Of a stretch of 64,000 nucleotides of DNA, positions 26,311 to 34,746 are shown one piece after another. A program made the translations under genes and the position numbers. Source of the stretch: Rhizobium mongolense subsp. loessense (GTDB lineage: Bacteria > Pseudomonadota > Alphaproteobacteria > Rhizobiales > Rhizobiaceae); the NCBI RefSeq assembly GCF_900099775.1, contig NZ_FMTM01000016.1, forward strand, positions 1-64,000. The letters run 5' to 3'. Every line of letters starts with the position of its first letter. Position 1 is the first letter of the stretch. Below the pieces are notes generated by a model that saw nothing but the letters and a program-made list of their open reading frames with translations, ran no database searches and was not told the origin of the DNA.

Positions 26311-27018
26311 ATGGGCAGGATCTATGCCGCTGTAAGCAGCAAGGGCGGAGCCGGCAAGACGACACTGGTCACCTTGATCGCGGGCGAATATGCACTGCGT
26401 GGGGGGCGGGTGTTGTTGATTGATGCCGACGGCAGGCTCAATCTGACTGGCTGGTGGAAGCTTTGCCACAGCAAGGAGAACGTGCCGGAAAATATCAACG
26501 TCGTCATTGCGGCCTCGCATCGATCGATTGAGGCGGAGATCGGGCGTTCAAGTGGCAGTTTCGACGTGATCATCATCGATGCGCCAGGCGTTGACAGCAC
26601 GGTGCAGGAAACGATCATCGGTTGCTCGCAACTCGTTCTCTCTCCCATTCAACCCGGCATCAAGGAGATCGAGGCGGCCGGACAGGCTGCGGCGAGCGTC
26701 AGCGAAATCAACGATCGTGGCGGCTTGGACATCATTCACCTGAATGTCAGAACACGGATCACTGTGCCTGGGCGCAACCTTGAAGCCTATCGCTATGTCC
26801 GACCCTTCGTCGCAGGCCTGCAGGAGGCCGGTTACCAGACAGCTCTTCTCGATACCGAGCTGTTCGAGCGCAACGTCTATCGGGAAATTCAAAACGGGCT
26901 CGGAACGCTACAGATGCAGGAACTGACCGATCCTGTGAGGAAGGCCCGGCTGGAGGTGCAGACCCTTGTGGACGAAATCGAGAGCAAGCGCGGCAGCCAA
27001 AAGGGAGCTGCAAGGTGA
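26311..27018 (+). CDS. virC1: VirC1/ParA-like ATPase
   Basis: A 235-residue P-loop ATPase of the ParA/MinD class: deviant Walker A KGGAGKTT at residues 11-18, LLIDADGRLNL, and VIIIDAPGVDS as Walker B. The length (about 231 in VirC1) and the adjacent small ribbon-helix-helix gene resemble the Agrobacterium virC1-virC2 pair, which brings the relaxosome to the cell pole. Its position directly beside the candidate oriT rather than beside replication genes favours a transfer role over plasmid partition. Ends in a 4-base overlap with the next gene. Confidence 0.8.
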   Translation: MGRIYAAVSSKGGAGKTTLVTLIAGEYALRGGRVLLIDADGRLNLTGWWKLCHSKENVPENINVVIAASHRSIEAEIGRSSGSFDVIIIDAPGVDSTVQETIIGCSQLVLSPIQPGIKEIEAAGQAAASVSEINDRGGLDIIHLNVRTRITVPGRNLEAYRYVRPFVAGLQEAGYQTALLDTELFERNVYREIQNGLGTLQMQELTDPVRKARLEVQTLVDEIESKRGSQKGAAR

Positions 27019-27410
27019 GCAAAGGCGGGCTGTTTCTCAGCGACTTCACGATTGCGGCGAAGTCTGCGGCAAAGCCGGTTCCCTCTGCCGGACTGGTGGG
27101 TGCAGAGCGACCCCTCGAGGAGGAGAGCACCCAGACTGAGGCCGATGCATCGCTGGCAATGCTGACGAAGCGCACTGCGGGCGAGCAAGAGAAACGTGCG
27201 AGAGACCGGGCCGCGACACGAGAGGATGCGCGCTCCAGCCTCAAGAACCTCAAGCGAGCGAAGCAACGGGAGATCAAGTTCTATGTCAACGTTGCGCTGG
27301 ATCAGGCGACGAAAGCGCGCCTGAAACGGGCGGCGGATGAGAACGATCTCAAGATGGCCACTGTCATGAAGGCCGCGATCGACTTCTATCTCAAGGAAAA
27401 CGGCTATTGA
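27015..27410 (+). CDS. VirC2-like ribbon-helix-helix protein
   Basis: A 131-residue protein. The first 80 residues are low-complexity and charged; residues about 85-131 form a ribbon-helix-helix: IKFYVNVALDQATKARLKRA, then NDLKMATVMKAAIDFYLKEN. Domain type, length class and order after a VirC1-like gene fit VirC2, an oriT-proximal DNA-binding protein. It overlaps the virC1-like gene and ends at the beginning of the DUF1173 frame. Confidence 0.7.
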   Translation: MSKGGLFLSDFTIAAKSAAKPVPSAGLVGAERPLEEESTQTEADASLAMLTKRTAGEQEKRARDRAATREDARSSLKNLKRAKQREIKFYVNVALDQATKARLKRAADENDLKMATVMKAAIDFYLKENGY

Positions 27411-27457
27411 AGGAAACAGCTCCGCCTGCGAACGGCGCTGCGAATGGAGCTCGAATC

Positions 27458-28663
27458 ATGCGACAGTTCCTGATCGGCGGCGAAATACAAACAGAAGATG
27501 CCGAGAGTTTCCAGGAGTGCGTGACCCGGTCCTATCGCGACAAGCTTCGGCCGCTATGCCTTTGCAAGGAGCCGGGCGTCGCAATGTATATCGCCAACAT
27601 CGGCGATCAGCTTGTGATCAAGAGAATGCCGCTTTCAGGCGGCCAGCATGACCCGGCCTGCCCCTCCTATGAGCCACCCTATGAACTGACCGGGCTGGGC
27701 GCTCTGATCGGCAGCGCGATCAGGCCGGATGCCGCAGCTGGAACCGCCGCCATCAAGCTCGATTTCTCGCTTTCCAAACGCGGACCGTCGACGGGTGCAG
27801 GCGCGGGCGGCACGCAAGCCGACAGTGTGACGAACGACAGCAGGAGATTGTCGCTACGTGCGCTGCTCCATCTTCTCTGGCACGAAAGCGGCCTGACGGA
27901 GTGGACGGTGCATTGGGCTGGCAAGCGGCATTGGTGGCAGGTCTATCATCATCTTTACGAGGCAGCCCGCACCCTGTCGGTGCGAGGAGAAATCCTGGCG
28001 GAGCGCTTGTTTGTGCCGGAGCCGTTTCGAGCCGACGGCAAGATTGCGATCGAGCAACGACGCGCGCAGGCGATGAGCAGGCTGTTTCGCTCGGATGCCA
28101 GCGGCAAAAAGAAGATGCTGCTGGCTGGGGAGATAAAAGAATTCACCTCGGCCAGAAGCGGCCAACAACTCGTCATCAAGCACATGCCGGGTTTCCGCCT
28201 GCATCTCGAGGAGGCAGCGTGGCGGCGCCTGCAGCGGCGCTTCGAGGTCGAACTTGCATTATGGCGACACAACGAGAATTCCCATCTGGTTGCGATCGCA
28301 ACGATCGAGGGTGCAGCGGCGGGCTTCGTATCGATCAATGAGATCGCGCTGATGACCGTGACCGAGCATTGGCTGCCGATCGAGGATGCCCATGAGGAAC
28401 GGCTCCTGGAAAAGCTCGCGCGGCTCCGCGGCAAAACGGTAAAGGGATTGCGCTTCAATCTCGCCCGCAGCCAGCCGTTCGCGAATGCGGTCCTCCCGGA
28501 ACTGCGCCCTCAGCCAATGGCGCTCTATATCGTTCCGCCGAACGCCGATGCCGAGTTCGAGGCGGCTCTGGCCGAGATGATCGAGGCGCGGCCCGACTTG
28601 GCGGCCTGGGTCTGGCGTGTCTCTGACGGCGAAATGCCATCACTGCCCGGGGAACCAAGCTAG
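27458..28663 (+). CDS. DUF1173 family protein
   Basis: A 401-residue protein. The ATG at 27458 is preferred to a TTG at 27407 because GGAG lies eight bases upstream and because DUF1173 proteins begin with an MRQFLIGG-like segment. Recognisable features are LRPLCLCKEPGVAMYI, GGQHDPACPSYEPP (Cys/His cluster), LLHLLWHESGLTEW and a C-terminal PELRPQPMALYIVPP. DUF1173 proteins are frequent on rhizobial conjugative plasmids, but their function is unknown. Third gene of the virC-like operon. Confidence 0.8.
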   Translation: MRQFLIGGEIQTEDAESFQECVTRSYRDKLRPLCLCKEPGVAMYIANIGDQLVIKRMPLSGGQHDPACPSYEPPYELTGLGALIGSAIRPDAAAGTAAIKLDFSLSKRGPSTGAGAGGTQADSVTNDSRRLSLRALLHLLWHESGLTEWTVHWAGKRHWWQVYHHLYEAARTLSVRGEILAERLFVPEPFRADGKIAIEQRRAQAMSRLFRSDASGKKKMLLAGEIKEFTSARSGQQLVIKHMPGFRLHLEEAAWRRLQRRFEVELALWRHNENSHLVAIATIEGAAAGFVSINEIALMTVTEHWLPIEDAHEERLLEKLARLRGKTVKGLRFNLARSQPFANAVLPELRPQPMALYIVPPNADAEFEAALAEMIEARPDLAAWVWRVSDGEMPSLPGEPS

Positions 28664-28906
28664 ATCGATCACCGCAGCCACCTTACTCATCACTCTCGTG
28701 AATCAATCGGCGCCGACGAACTCACCTGCCCCTGGTTGTCGATATGAAGCCCGCCAGAGCGGGCCTCGAAGGCGCCTCATCAGGGTTAACCCAATCAGTT
28801 TCTCGAAGGCTATTTCGCTCTCAACAAAAGCGGGACCTTGATTGCCAGCCTGGAGCTTCAAACCGGATGCGCCGGTCGATCCGGCGAGCCGGCGGCCGGC
28901 ATGACG

Positions 28907-28930
28907 AAAGCCTCCGTCAGAACGGAGGCT
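28907..28930 (-). terminator. terminator-like hairpin overlapping the small acidic gene's stop
   Basis: AGCCTCCGT (28909-28917), loop CAGA, ACGGAGGCT (28922-28930): a perfect 9-base stem that reads TTT on the minus strand after it. It overlaps the stop codon of the small leftward ORF. Confidence 0.6.
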
Positions 28931-29084
28931 CGGCGCTGATGCGGCCTTCCTGCTCGGCTACCATGACCTCGCGTTCGGCGAGCGCCAGTTCAAGTTCGGC
29001 GTGGATCTGGCGGCCTTCGGCTGCATCGGCATTCCGCAGTTCGGCCTTGAGTTCTTCGATGGTGCGGTCGAGTTCGTTCGTCAT
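28917..29084 (-). CDS. small acidic coiled-coil protein, 55 aa
   Basis: ATG at 29082-29084 is preceded by AAGGAG at a spacing of six. The 55 residues (starting MTNELDRTIEELKAELRNAD) are charged, heptad-like and rich in Ala/Glu, and stop at 28917-28919 inside a terminator hairpin. No family known to me. The strong ribosome site and the terminator suggest a real gene. Confidence 0.62.
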   Translation of the reverse strand: MTNELDRTIEELKAELRNADAAEGRQIHAELELALAEREVMVAEQEGRISAEPPF

Positions 29085-29361
29085 TGTCGTCTCCTTGACG
29101 TTTGTGAAAGACGACGGCCCCGGTCATGGCGGGATGGAGGGGTCAAGGAGCGCGGAACGCGACCGGCGGAGCCGGCGAGTGGGGGAGCCGAATTTCTGGT
29201 TCGGGCAGCAGGACCGGGCCTGAAATTTGGGGGAACCGCTCGTCCTTGAGGCCTTCATTCCGCCATGGCACGCTTGGACGGACTGAGCAGACATTTCAGT
29301 TCCCTGTGGCACCCGAAAAACCGGAAGCGGCTCGATGCCTGCTTTCGGCTTCACCATGCGG

Positions 29362-29391
29362 GGAAGGCCCCGCCTTTCGGCAGGGCCTTCC
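29362..29391 (-). terminator. hairpin after the DUF736 gene
   Basis: GGAAGGCCC (29362-29370) and GGGCCTTCC (29383-29391) form a 9-base stem with a 12-base loop nine bases downstream of the DUF736 stop. It has no clear T tract, so rho-independent termination is only probable. Confidence 0.45.
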
Positions 29392-29399
29392 GTGCTGGA

Positions 29400-29714
29400 T
29401 CAGGCTGATTCACGGTTCAGGCGAGACCAGACGAGGACATAGTCGCCGTCTGCTTCTGCCGGCCACAGTGCCGCGCTGATCGGTGCGTTGAAGCTCGGGT
29501 CGTCGAGCTTGAGCGAGATATAGGGCTCGCCGCTGCCCGAGACCGCCTTCCAGCCGGCTCCAACTTCGGCGCCGTTGGATACGGCCCGGAAGTCCGGGGC
29601 GTCGCGCGACACGCGCTCGATTGAGAGCAGGCGGACCTTCATGTTGACCGTCAGAGTGCGAACGTTGCCCTGGATGACGTTGCCGTTGGTGGTGAATTCG
29701 CCGATGACTGCCAT
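29400..29714 (-). CDS. DUF736 family protein
   Basis: A 104-residue protein typical of DUF736: MAVIGEFTTNGNVIQGNVRT, then VRLLSIERVSRDAPDFRA, PYISLKLDDPSFNAPI and a final NRESA-like end. The ATG at 29714 follows AAGGA. The family is common on rhizobial plasmids and phage-like regions; its function is not established. Confidence 0.85.
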   Translation of the reverse strand: MAVIGEFTTNGNVIQGNVRTLTVNMKVRLLSIERVSRDAPDFRAVSNGAEVGAGWKAVSGSGEPYISLKLDDPSFNAPISAALWPAEADGDYVLVWSRLNRESA

Positions 29715-30554
29715 GATCTAGTTCCTTTCGGTTGCTCGAGCCGCGCCCATCGCGGCCTCGATGACGGTGGAAGGACCGGGGGCGATCGGCAACGCACCCT
29801 GCGGGGGCCCGTTGCGCCTGCGCATCGGGGTGGCAAGGGCTGGAACGTAGTGGAAGGCGGGCGGGCCCGGCTTTTTTGTTTCGCGATGCAAAGCCGAAGG
29901 CGGCGGAAAAAAGCCGGAGACGCCCGTTGCGGTCGGCTGATCGAGACTTTAGTCGTCCGTCGGTCACACCAGCCTCATCGAGGTCTGCGTCGGTGCGTGC
30001 ATGCACAAGGGGAGGGGACCGGGCAGGCGCATCGCCGTTCACAGGCCTGCGCAGGCAACCCCGTTCAGGGCAGGATTTCCGGCACACCAAGGGAACGTGT
30101 CCGTCTTTACGGTCGAGGCCTTTGCTGATGCTGCCGCTTGTTGTGGTCCTCCAGCGGCCAAGTCGTGGCCGGTATGAAAAAACCTCGCGGCGGACGTTCG
30201 AGATGCTTTCGTCACATTCGGCAATCTCAACCTCCTCCGATCCTGCCTTCACGGCCCGGCCGCAATCTGGGGAACCCGCCTCATCTGATCATAGCGACGG
30301 GCGAAGACGATACGGCTTCGGCCCCACTGCAAGGCGAGGATATCCCCGCGTCATCATCGGCTGCGGATCCGTCCGCGATGGGCGGCCAGGGCTGGGCGTA
30401 GTGCCTAGCGGATGTGCACGCCATAGGTTGCATGCAATTGCGTTTTGCCGAACCCGGGCCTCTGCCGGTCTTCGGCGTCGACGATGATCGGAGCGCCGCC
30501 GCGCATATTGCGCGCGCGGCAAGCATCGGTGGTCGGACGGAGTGGGAAGGCGGC
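29715..30554. other. region without supported gene
   Basis: Between DUF736 and ArdC I see no reading frame with a family match, a good ribosome site or consistent codon use. It probably contains the DUF736 promoter and, on the minus strand, short open stretches directly after the ardC stop. Confidence 0.4.
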
Positions 30555-31478
30555 TTACACCGCCGCCCCTTCGTCTATCTGATCTGGTTGCAAGTGGTGC
30601 AGGTAGCTGACAGCGCGCTGCGCATGACCGGCCGCGACAAAAATTGCACGCTTGTCGCTGGCGAGAACCTTGAGCCAGGAGTCAAGATAGCTCGCATGAT
30701 CGGGCCGCGGCTCTAGTTCGGGAACGATGCCGAGATCAGCGCAGAGGAAGCAACTGCCGAGCTCGGCGATCAGTTCCTCGCGCGCGCGTTCGCTTTGATC
30801 CCTGGCATAGCGGCTGAGATCGCGATCGAGTCGATGCGGTGCCGCCGTCCAGTGGGTCAGTTCGTGACTGAGGATTGCAACATAGGACGCAGCATCCCTG
30901 AAGGCTTCCAAGGCAGGCATCTGGATGTAATCACGGGCTGGGGCATAGTATGCCGCCGATCCGCCGTGCCGGATCAGTGCGCCGGTGTTTGCAAAGAAGC
31001 GATCGGCCTGTCCGATACGGGCAATTGGATCCTGAACCGCTGTGACCTGATGGAAGCCGGCATCCAGTCCGGCAATCTGATCGACATTGAAGACCGTGTA
31101 CGGCTTGAGAAACGGGATATTGCGCTCAATGTCTTCGCCCATGTCGTTGGTTTCGGCATCGATGAAGGAACTGGCGAAGACGATCATTGTGCCGGTCTCA
31201 CCCTTGCGGACCGCTGCTCCCAGTTCGCGGGCCTGGCGAAACGTCATCCAGGTCGGCGAGGTGAAGCCGCGGGCGATCGCCTCTGACCACAGAAGCAGGA
31301 CGTTGATGCCCGAATAGGGTTGGCCGTTGTGGCGCAAAGGCCGGGGGATCCGGTCGTTCGCATGTGCTGAGCTCCAGGGCTTTATCCAGGGCCGCACCCC
31401 CTGTTCGAGCTCGGCGATGATCTTGTCGGTGATGCGGCTGTAGATGTCGGATCGTTGGTGAGTTTGTTGCCTGCTCAT
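30555..31478 (-). CDS. ardC: ArdC-like antirestriction protein
   Basis: A 307-residue protein from ATG 31476-31478, after GGAGG at a spacing of seven; the open frame continues upstream without support. Residues about 1-130 are the ArdC N-terminal single-stranded-DNA-binding domain (YSRITDKIIAELEQGVRPWI, YSGINVLLLWSEAIARGF). A zincin-like metallopeptidase domain follows, with the zinc motif HELTHW and the third ligand segment ERAREELIAELGSCFLC. ArdC protects incoming plasmid DNA from host restriction. Confidence 0.9.
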   Translation of the reverse strand: MSRQQTHQRSDIYSRITDKIIAELEQGVRPWIKPWSSAHANDRIPRPLRHNGQPYSGINVLLLWSEAIARGFTSPTWMTFRQARELGAAVRKGETGTMIVFASSFIDAETNDMGEDIERNIPFLKPYTVFNVDQIAGLDAGFHQVTAVQDPIARIGQADRFFANTGALIRHGGSAAYYAPARDYIQMPALEAFRDAASYVAILSHELTHWTAAPHRLDRDLSRYARDQSERAREELIAELGSCFLCADLGIVPELEPRPDHASYLDSWLKVLASDKRAIFVAAGHAQRAVSYLHHLQPDQIDEGAAV

Positions 31479-31763
31479 GTCGGAACCTCCGTTTTGAGGC
31501 CGCGACCATCGCGACCTGCTACGGCGGTCCGAATGCCGGGCTTCAAGCGCAGGCCAGCACCCGATAGGGCCGGAACAAAAGAGGAGGACGGCAAAGCCGT
31601 TGCGGGGCGGCGCGGGCCCGGCAGGACCTAAAGCCGGGGCAGGACGCGATGGTCGCAGCACCGCAAGGATTGTTCGACGGCTGGGCCAAACACCCTGCCA
31701 AATCCGATGGCTCGAAGAACGACCTCGCAAGATCGTGCTGGTGAGAACGCCGCGGCGACCTCG

Positions 31764-32098
31764 TCAGAGTCCGGTCGTGCCCATGACCGTGCGGATGTCG
31801 ACGATGTCGTCGTGCGATGCGGTGTGTCTTTCCAGGCAACCCACGCCGATCTTGAAGTCGATTTCCCGCACCTGCTTCAGCTCAAGGCGCGGTTGGGCAG
31901 ATCGAAGCTATCCATTTTGTGCAAAACCGTCGCAAAGCTGCCGGGCCGGCCGCGGCGATCAGTGGATATTTTCATCATACGACAGCCCAGCAATCGGGTT
32001 CGGTACGGAGGGCGATTTGTCTTTGGAAGGCCGCAGACGTCTGACATGCCGCTGACCTTCGGTGATGCGAAGACGCCGATGATGGCGCGCTGGGGCAT
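31764..32098 (-). pseudogene. possible frameshifted gene of unknown family
   Basis: On the minus strand an open frame starting at 32098 (MPQRAIIGVFASPKVSGMSD) ends at a stop near 31877. A shifted frame then reads QPRLELKQVREIDFKIGVGC and LERHTASHDDIVDIRTVMGT to a stop at 31764. The second piece has protein-like composition and a clean end, so the two may be halves of one broken gene. I do not recognise the family. Confidence 0.3.
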
Positions 32099-32343
32099 CG
32101 TCAGGTTAGCGATCCTGCATGCCTTGGCGGTGCGGAGACGTGCCCCGTTAAATTAGGCCATTTGGAACTGGAATTTTTCACCGACTGCGCCCGGCAAGCT
32201 GTCCCCGGGAGGGCACCGAGGTGCCCCTCACCTTTTACGCGGAGGTCGACGTGTCATGCCGGCCGGACCGCTCGCGTGAGGCCCGCCTCTCCGCCGCCCG
32301 GAAGGCCGAGCCCAGCTCGCGGTGGCGCCGACCGTCGGTACAA

Positions 32344-32610
32344 TCACGCGAACCGGGTCAGACTTCTCGCGCGGGCTTTTGCGGCTTCTTCCTCGCGGTT
32401 GCGCGGCTGTTGCGAAGTTTCGAGCGAAACGAGAAGTTCGCGGGCACATGCCGCGATCGAAGCGACCGCACGGTCGAACGCCGCCTCATTGCGTTTCGAC
32501 GGTTTGGTCGTTCCGCTCAGCTTTCGCACGAACTGCAGCGCCGCGTCATGGATTTCCTCATCCGACGCCGGCGGATCGAAATTGAACAGCGTTCTTATGT
32601 TTCGGCACAT
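32344..32610 (-). CDS. DUF2277 family protein
   Basis: An 88-residue protein with the full DUF2277 signature: MCRNIRTLFNFDPPASDEEI, LQFVRKLSGTTKPSKRNEAA and a C-terminal NREEEAAKARARSLTRFA. Full family length. Function unknown. Stands alone on the minus strand between two non-coding stretches. Confidence 0.85.
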   Translation of the reverse strand: MCRNIRTLFNFDPPASDEEIHDAALQFVRKLSGTTKPSKRNEAAFDRAVASIAACARELLVSLETSQQPRNREEEAAKARARSLTRFA

Positions 32611-32811
32611 GACTTGCTCCCAGTCAATTCATCTTCATCTTCATCCTTCCCACCTTGAGGGCGGGGCGGCCGCTTAAGGGGCGCCAGGGCTATTGCGAAG
32701 GCCTCGTCTACGTCTAGATAAAGCGTCGCCAGCGGAAATCTAGAAATAGACCTGCTGTCAACGTCTCTTCACAATCGATCCGTAGTGGATAGAAGCGCAA
32801 GGTAGGAGCTC

Positions 32812-33279
32812 ATGGACAAACCCTGGACCGCCAGCCACGGACCGATCGCAGCAACAGAGTTCGATGTTCAAAAGGCAGAGGCGATCAGCATACTGCTGAT
32901 CCGTCCGATCGGCATTCTCCCCAAAAAGCCAGGCGATCCGATCCGTCCCTTCGCGCTCGGCCTGTTCAACGATATCCGCGCGCTGGCAAAGCCTGATGTC
33001 AAAGCGACGGCATTGCGCCGAGCCGTCGGCTCCTTTGTCCACTCAAAAAGGTACTATTTCGCGAGCGCCCAACCTGGTTCGATGCGCCATGACATCGATG
33101 GCAAGCCCGTGGAACCACTTTCGAGCGAAGACCGACTTGTTGCGCAGCGACGCTTTCTCAGCCTGAAACGAAGCAATGACGAGAATAGCGCCCCTCACGT
33201 CGAGCCACCCACCGCTGCTCCCCCGAGCAAGACTGAGCAGATCCGCGCCGCCCTTCTCAGACGGGACCGGCAGACCTAA
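32812..33279 (+). CDS. ProQ/FinO-family RNA-binding protein
   Basis: A 155-residue protein. Residues about 28-115 match the ProQ/FinO fold: PFALGLFNDIRALAKPDVKA, then LRRAVGSFVHSKRYYFASAQ and PGSMRHDIDGKPVEPLSSED. ProQ/FinO proteins bind structured RNAs and sRNA-mRNA pairs; FinO on F plasmids represses transfer through antisense RNA. The C-terminal 40 residues are disordered. Here it lies 5 kb from the transfer genes and may affect plasmid regulation, which is inference. Confidence 0.83.
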   Translation: MDKPWTASHGPIAATEFDVQKAEAISILLIRPIGILPKKPGDPIRPFALGLFNDIRALAKPDVKATALRRAVGSFVHSKRYYFASAQPGSMRHDIDGKPVEPLSSEDRLVAQRRFLSLKRSNDENSAPHVEPPTAAPPSKTEQIRAALLRRDRQT

Positions 33280-33503
33280 CGGCGCCATCCATTTCTGCTT
33301 GGTGGGCAGATCTCCCACGATCTGTCTGTGCGTGAAGAATCTTTCGATGAAGCGCGAGTGCGCACAGAGAGAGCCTGCAAGGACCCCGTCCCCGGCCCCG
33401 CGTCAGGCGCTTAACAAGGTCGAATTTCACGCCAGCGTTGAAGTTGCCGCCCAAACGCGCGGTAACAGAGCTGCTTCGATATCCGAAACTTCTGCAACCG
33501 GAA

Positions 33504-33525
33504 AAGGCCGGGCGAACCCGGCCTT
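33504..33525 (-). terminator. strong terminator downstream of the cold-shock gene
   Basis: AAGGCCGGG (33504-33512), loop CGAA, CCCGGCCTT (33517-33525). On the minus strand the stem is followed by TTTT, a classic intrinsic terminator 23 bases after the csp stop. Confidence 0.8.
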
Positions 33526-33547
33526 CGTACTGTCGGATCAATCGGCC

Positions 33548-33754
33548 TCAGGCCTGCAGGTTGTCCGCCGACATCTTGCCGGACTTGCGATCCTTGACCA
33601 GCTCATAGGTAATCTTCTGGCCGTCGTTGAGGCCGCGCAGGCCGGCCCGCTCCACCGCGGAAATGTGAACGAAGACATCGCCGCTGCCGTCATCGGGCTG
33701 GATAAAGCCAAACCCTTTTGTTGCATTGAACCACTTCACGGTACCAGTCGCCAT
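33548..33754 (-). CDS. CspA-family cold-shock protein
   Basis: A 68-residue single-domain protein with both RNA-binding motifs, GFGFIQ (RNP1) and VFVHI (RNP2): [20 protein letters not shown], then [14 protein letters not shown]. It is an OB-fold RNA/ssDNA chaperone. An intrinsic terminator follows the stop; the roughly 290-base gap upstream is long enough for the leader RNA common in csp genes. Confidence 0.93.
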   Translation of the reverse strand: MATGTVKWFNATKGFGFIQPDDGSGDVFVHISAVERAGLRGLNDGQKITYELVKDRKSGKMSADNLQA

Positions 33755-34041
33755 AGCGTCTTCCTTTGATCATTTATTCCTGCCGCACCCTGGTGCGGCA
33801 ATCAGAACTTGCGGCGACATAAATAGACGCTTCTCAATGCAAGGCAAAGGCAAAAATCCGGTTTGCCGCATCACACTTCCCATTCAGAGCGTTAAAGTCT
33901 ACGGCTTCACTAGGTTGTCTGCCTCAGCGCTGCTTCCTCGAATGTACCCGGACGGGCCGTTGAGTTTCGCCGAGGGAGCGAGCTCATCATCGTTACCCAT
34001 GAGGGGCGCGGATGGTTCGACGCGTTGAAAGATCGTCGCCA

Positions 34042-34323
34042 TCATTGCGTTACGACCGCAATGCGCTCCTTGCGTTCTACGAGCCGCCAATCCGCACGTT
34101 CGTCCGGGAAGTTCATGATGTCGAGAAGCAGCGACGTGTCAATTGGGTTCAGCCAAACCTTGTAGATCGCCGTCGGGACCTTGATTTTCATTCTATCCCT
34201 CACCCAGAGTTCGCGAAGATGCGCCAGGGCAGCTTTGCGCGCATCCTCTTCGGTGGCTTCATATCCGAGGAGCTCGTCGCTTCCGGCATCCAGCTCGAAC
34301 GCATAGACTGGATCGATTTTCAT
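34042..34323 (-). CDS. hypothetical protein
   Basis: A 93-residue protein with GGGAGG about ten bases before its ATG. Segments FELDAGSDELLGYEATEEDA, RKAALAHLRELW and WLNPIDTSLLLDIMNFPD look like a compact soluble fold. I do not recognise it. It lies directly upstream of the metabolic island on the same strand. Confidence 0.55.
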   Translation of the reverse strand: MKIDPVYAFELDAGSDELLGYEATEEDARKAALAHLRELWVRDRMKIKVPTAIYKVWLNPIDTSLLLDIMNFPDERADWRLVERKERIAVVTQ

Positions 34324-34369
34324 AATGTGCTCGCCTCCCGTGATGAATTCGATGATGAAGATGACAGGA

Positions 34370-34540
34370 CTAAAAAATGTGGCGGATTAAAAAGGATGCG
34401 GTTTCGTCAGGTCCATCTCGGCAGGAAGAACGGAAATTCCGCAGCTCATGGCGTCCGGGAAAATCCTGAGACAGAAGCTTTCCGATGATCAATATTTCCG
34501 CTTCGGAGAGTGCACGCCAGCTTTCGGTATTGGTCGACAT
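34370..34540 (-). pseudogene. truncated hypothetical protein
   Basis: From ATG 34538-34540 the protein begins SWRALSEAEILIIGKLLSQD FPGRHEL-type sequence seen at the start of longer hypothetical proteins in rhizobia, but after about 30 residues the sequence turns into unstructured RSSCRDGP and stops at 57 residues. Probably a truncated or frameshifted remnant; low certainty. Confidence 0.35.
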
Positions 34541-34746
34541 CCCACTGGTCCCGATTTCTTCGACTACCGCTCCAAACACCAACCTTGCCATAAAGAAGTC
34601 GGAGGCAAATCCCTAAATTCTCGGGGAAATTGGACAAAACTGCACACGGCAATGTGGGACCAAAACGACCGAACACCGGCATCGACGGCGACCACATCTG
34701 TGATCTTGCAGGCGAGCCACGACCAACGTAAGCCATGATAATGACA

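Noticed and set aside
26311-27018. ParA of a plasmid partition system
   Set aside because: No parB, repA/repB/repC or iterons nearby, while oriT and a VirC2-like gene are adjacent, so a VirC1 role is preferred.
29410-30252. 280-codon minus-strand frame across DUF736
   Set aside because: Its second half is a shadow of DUF736, and its first half has no ribosome site or family.
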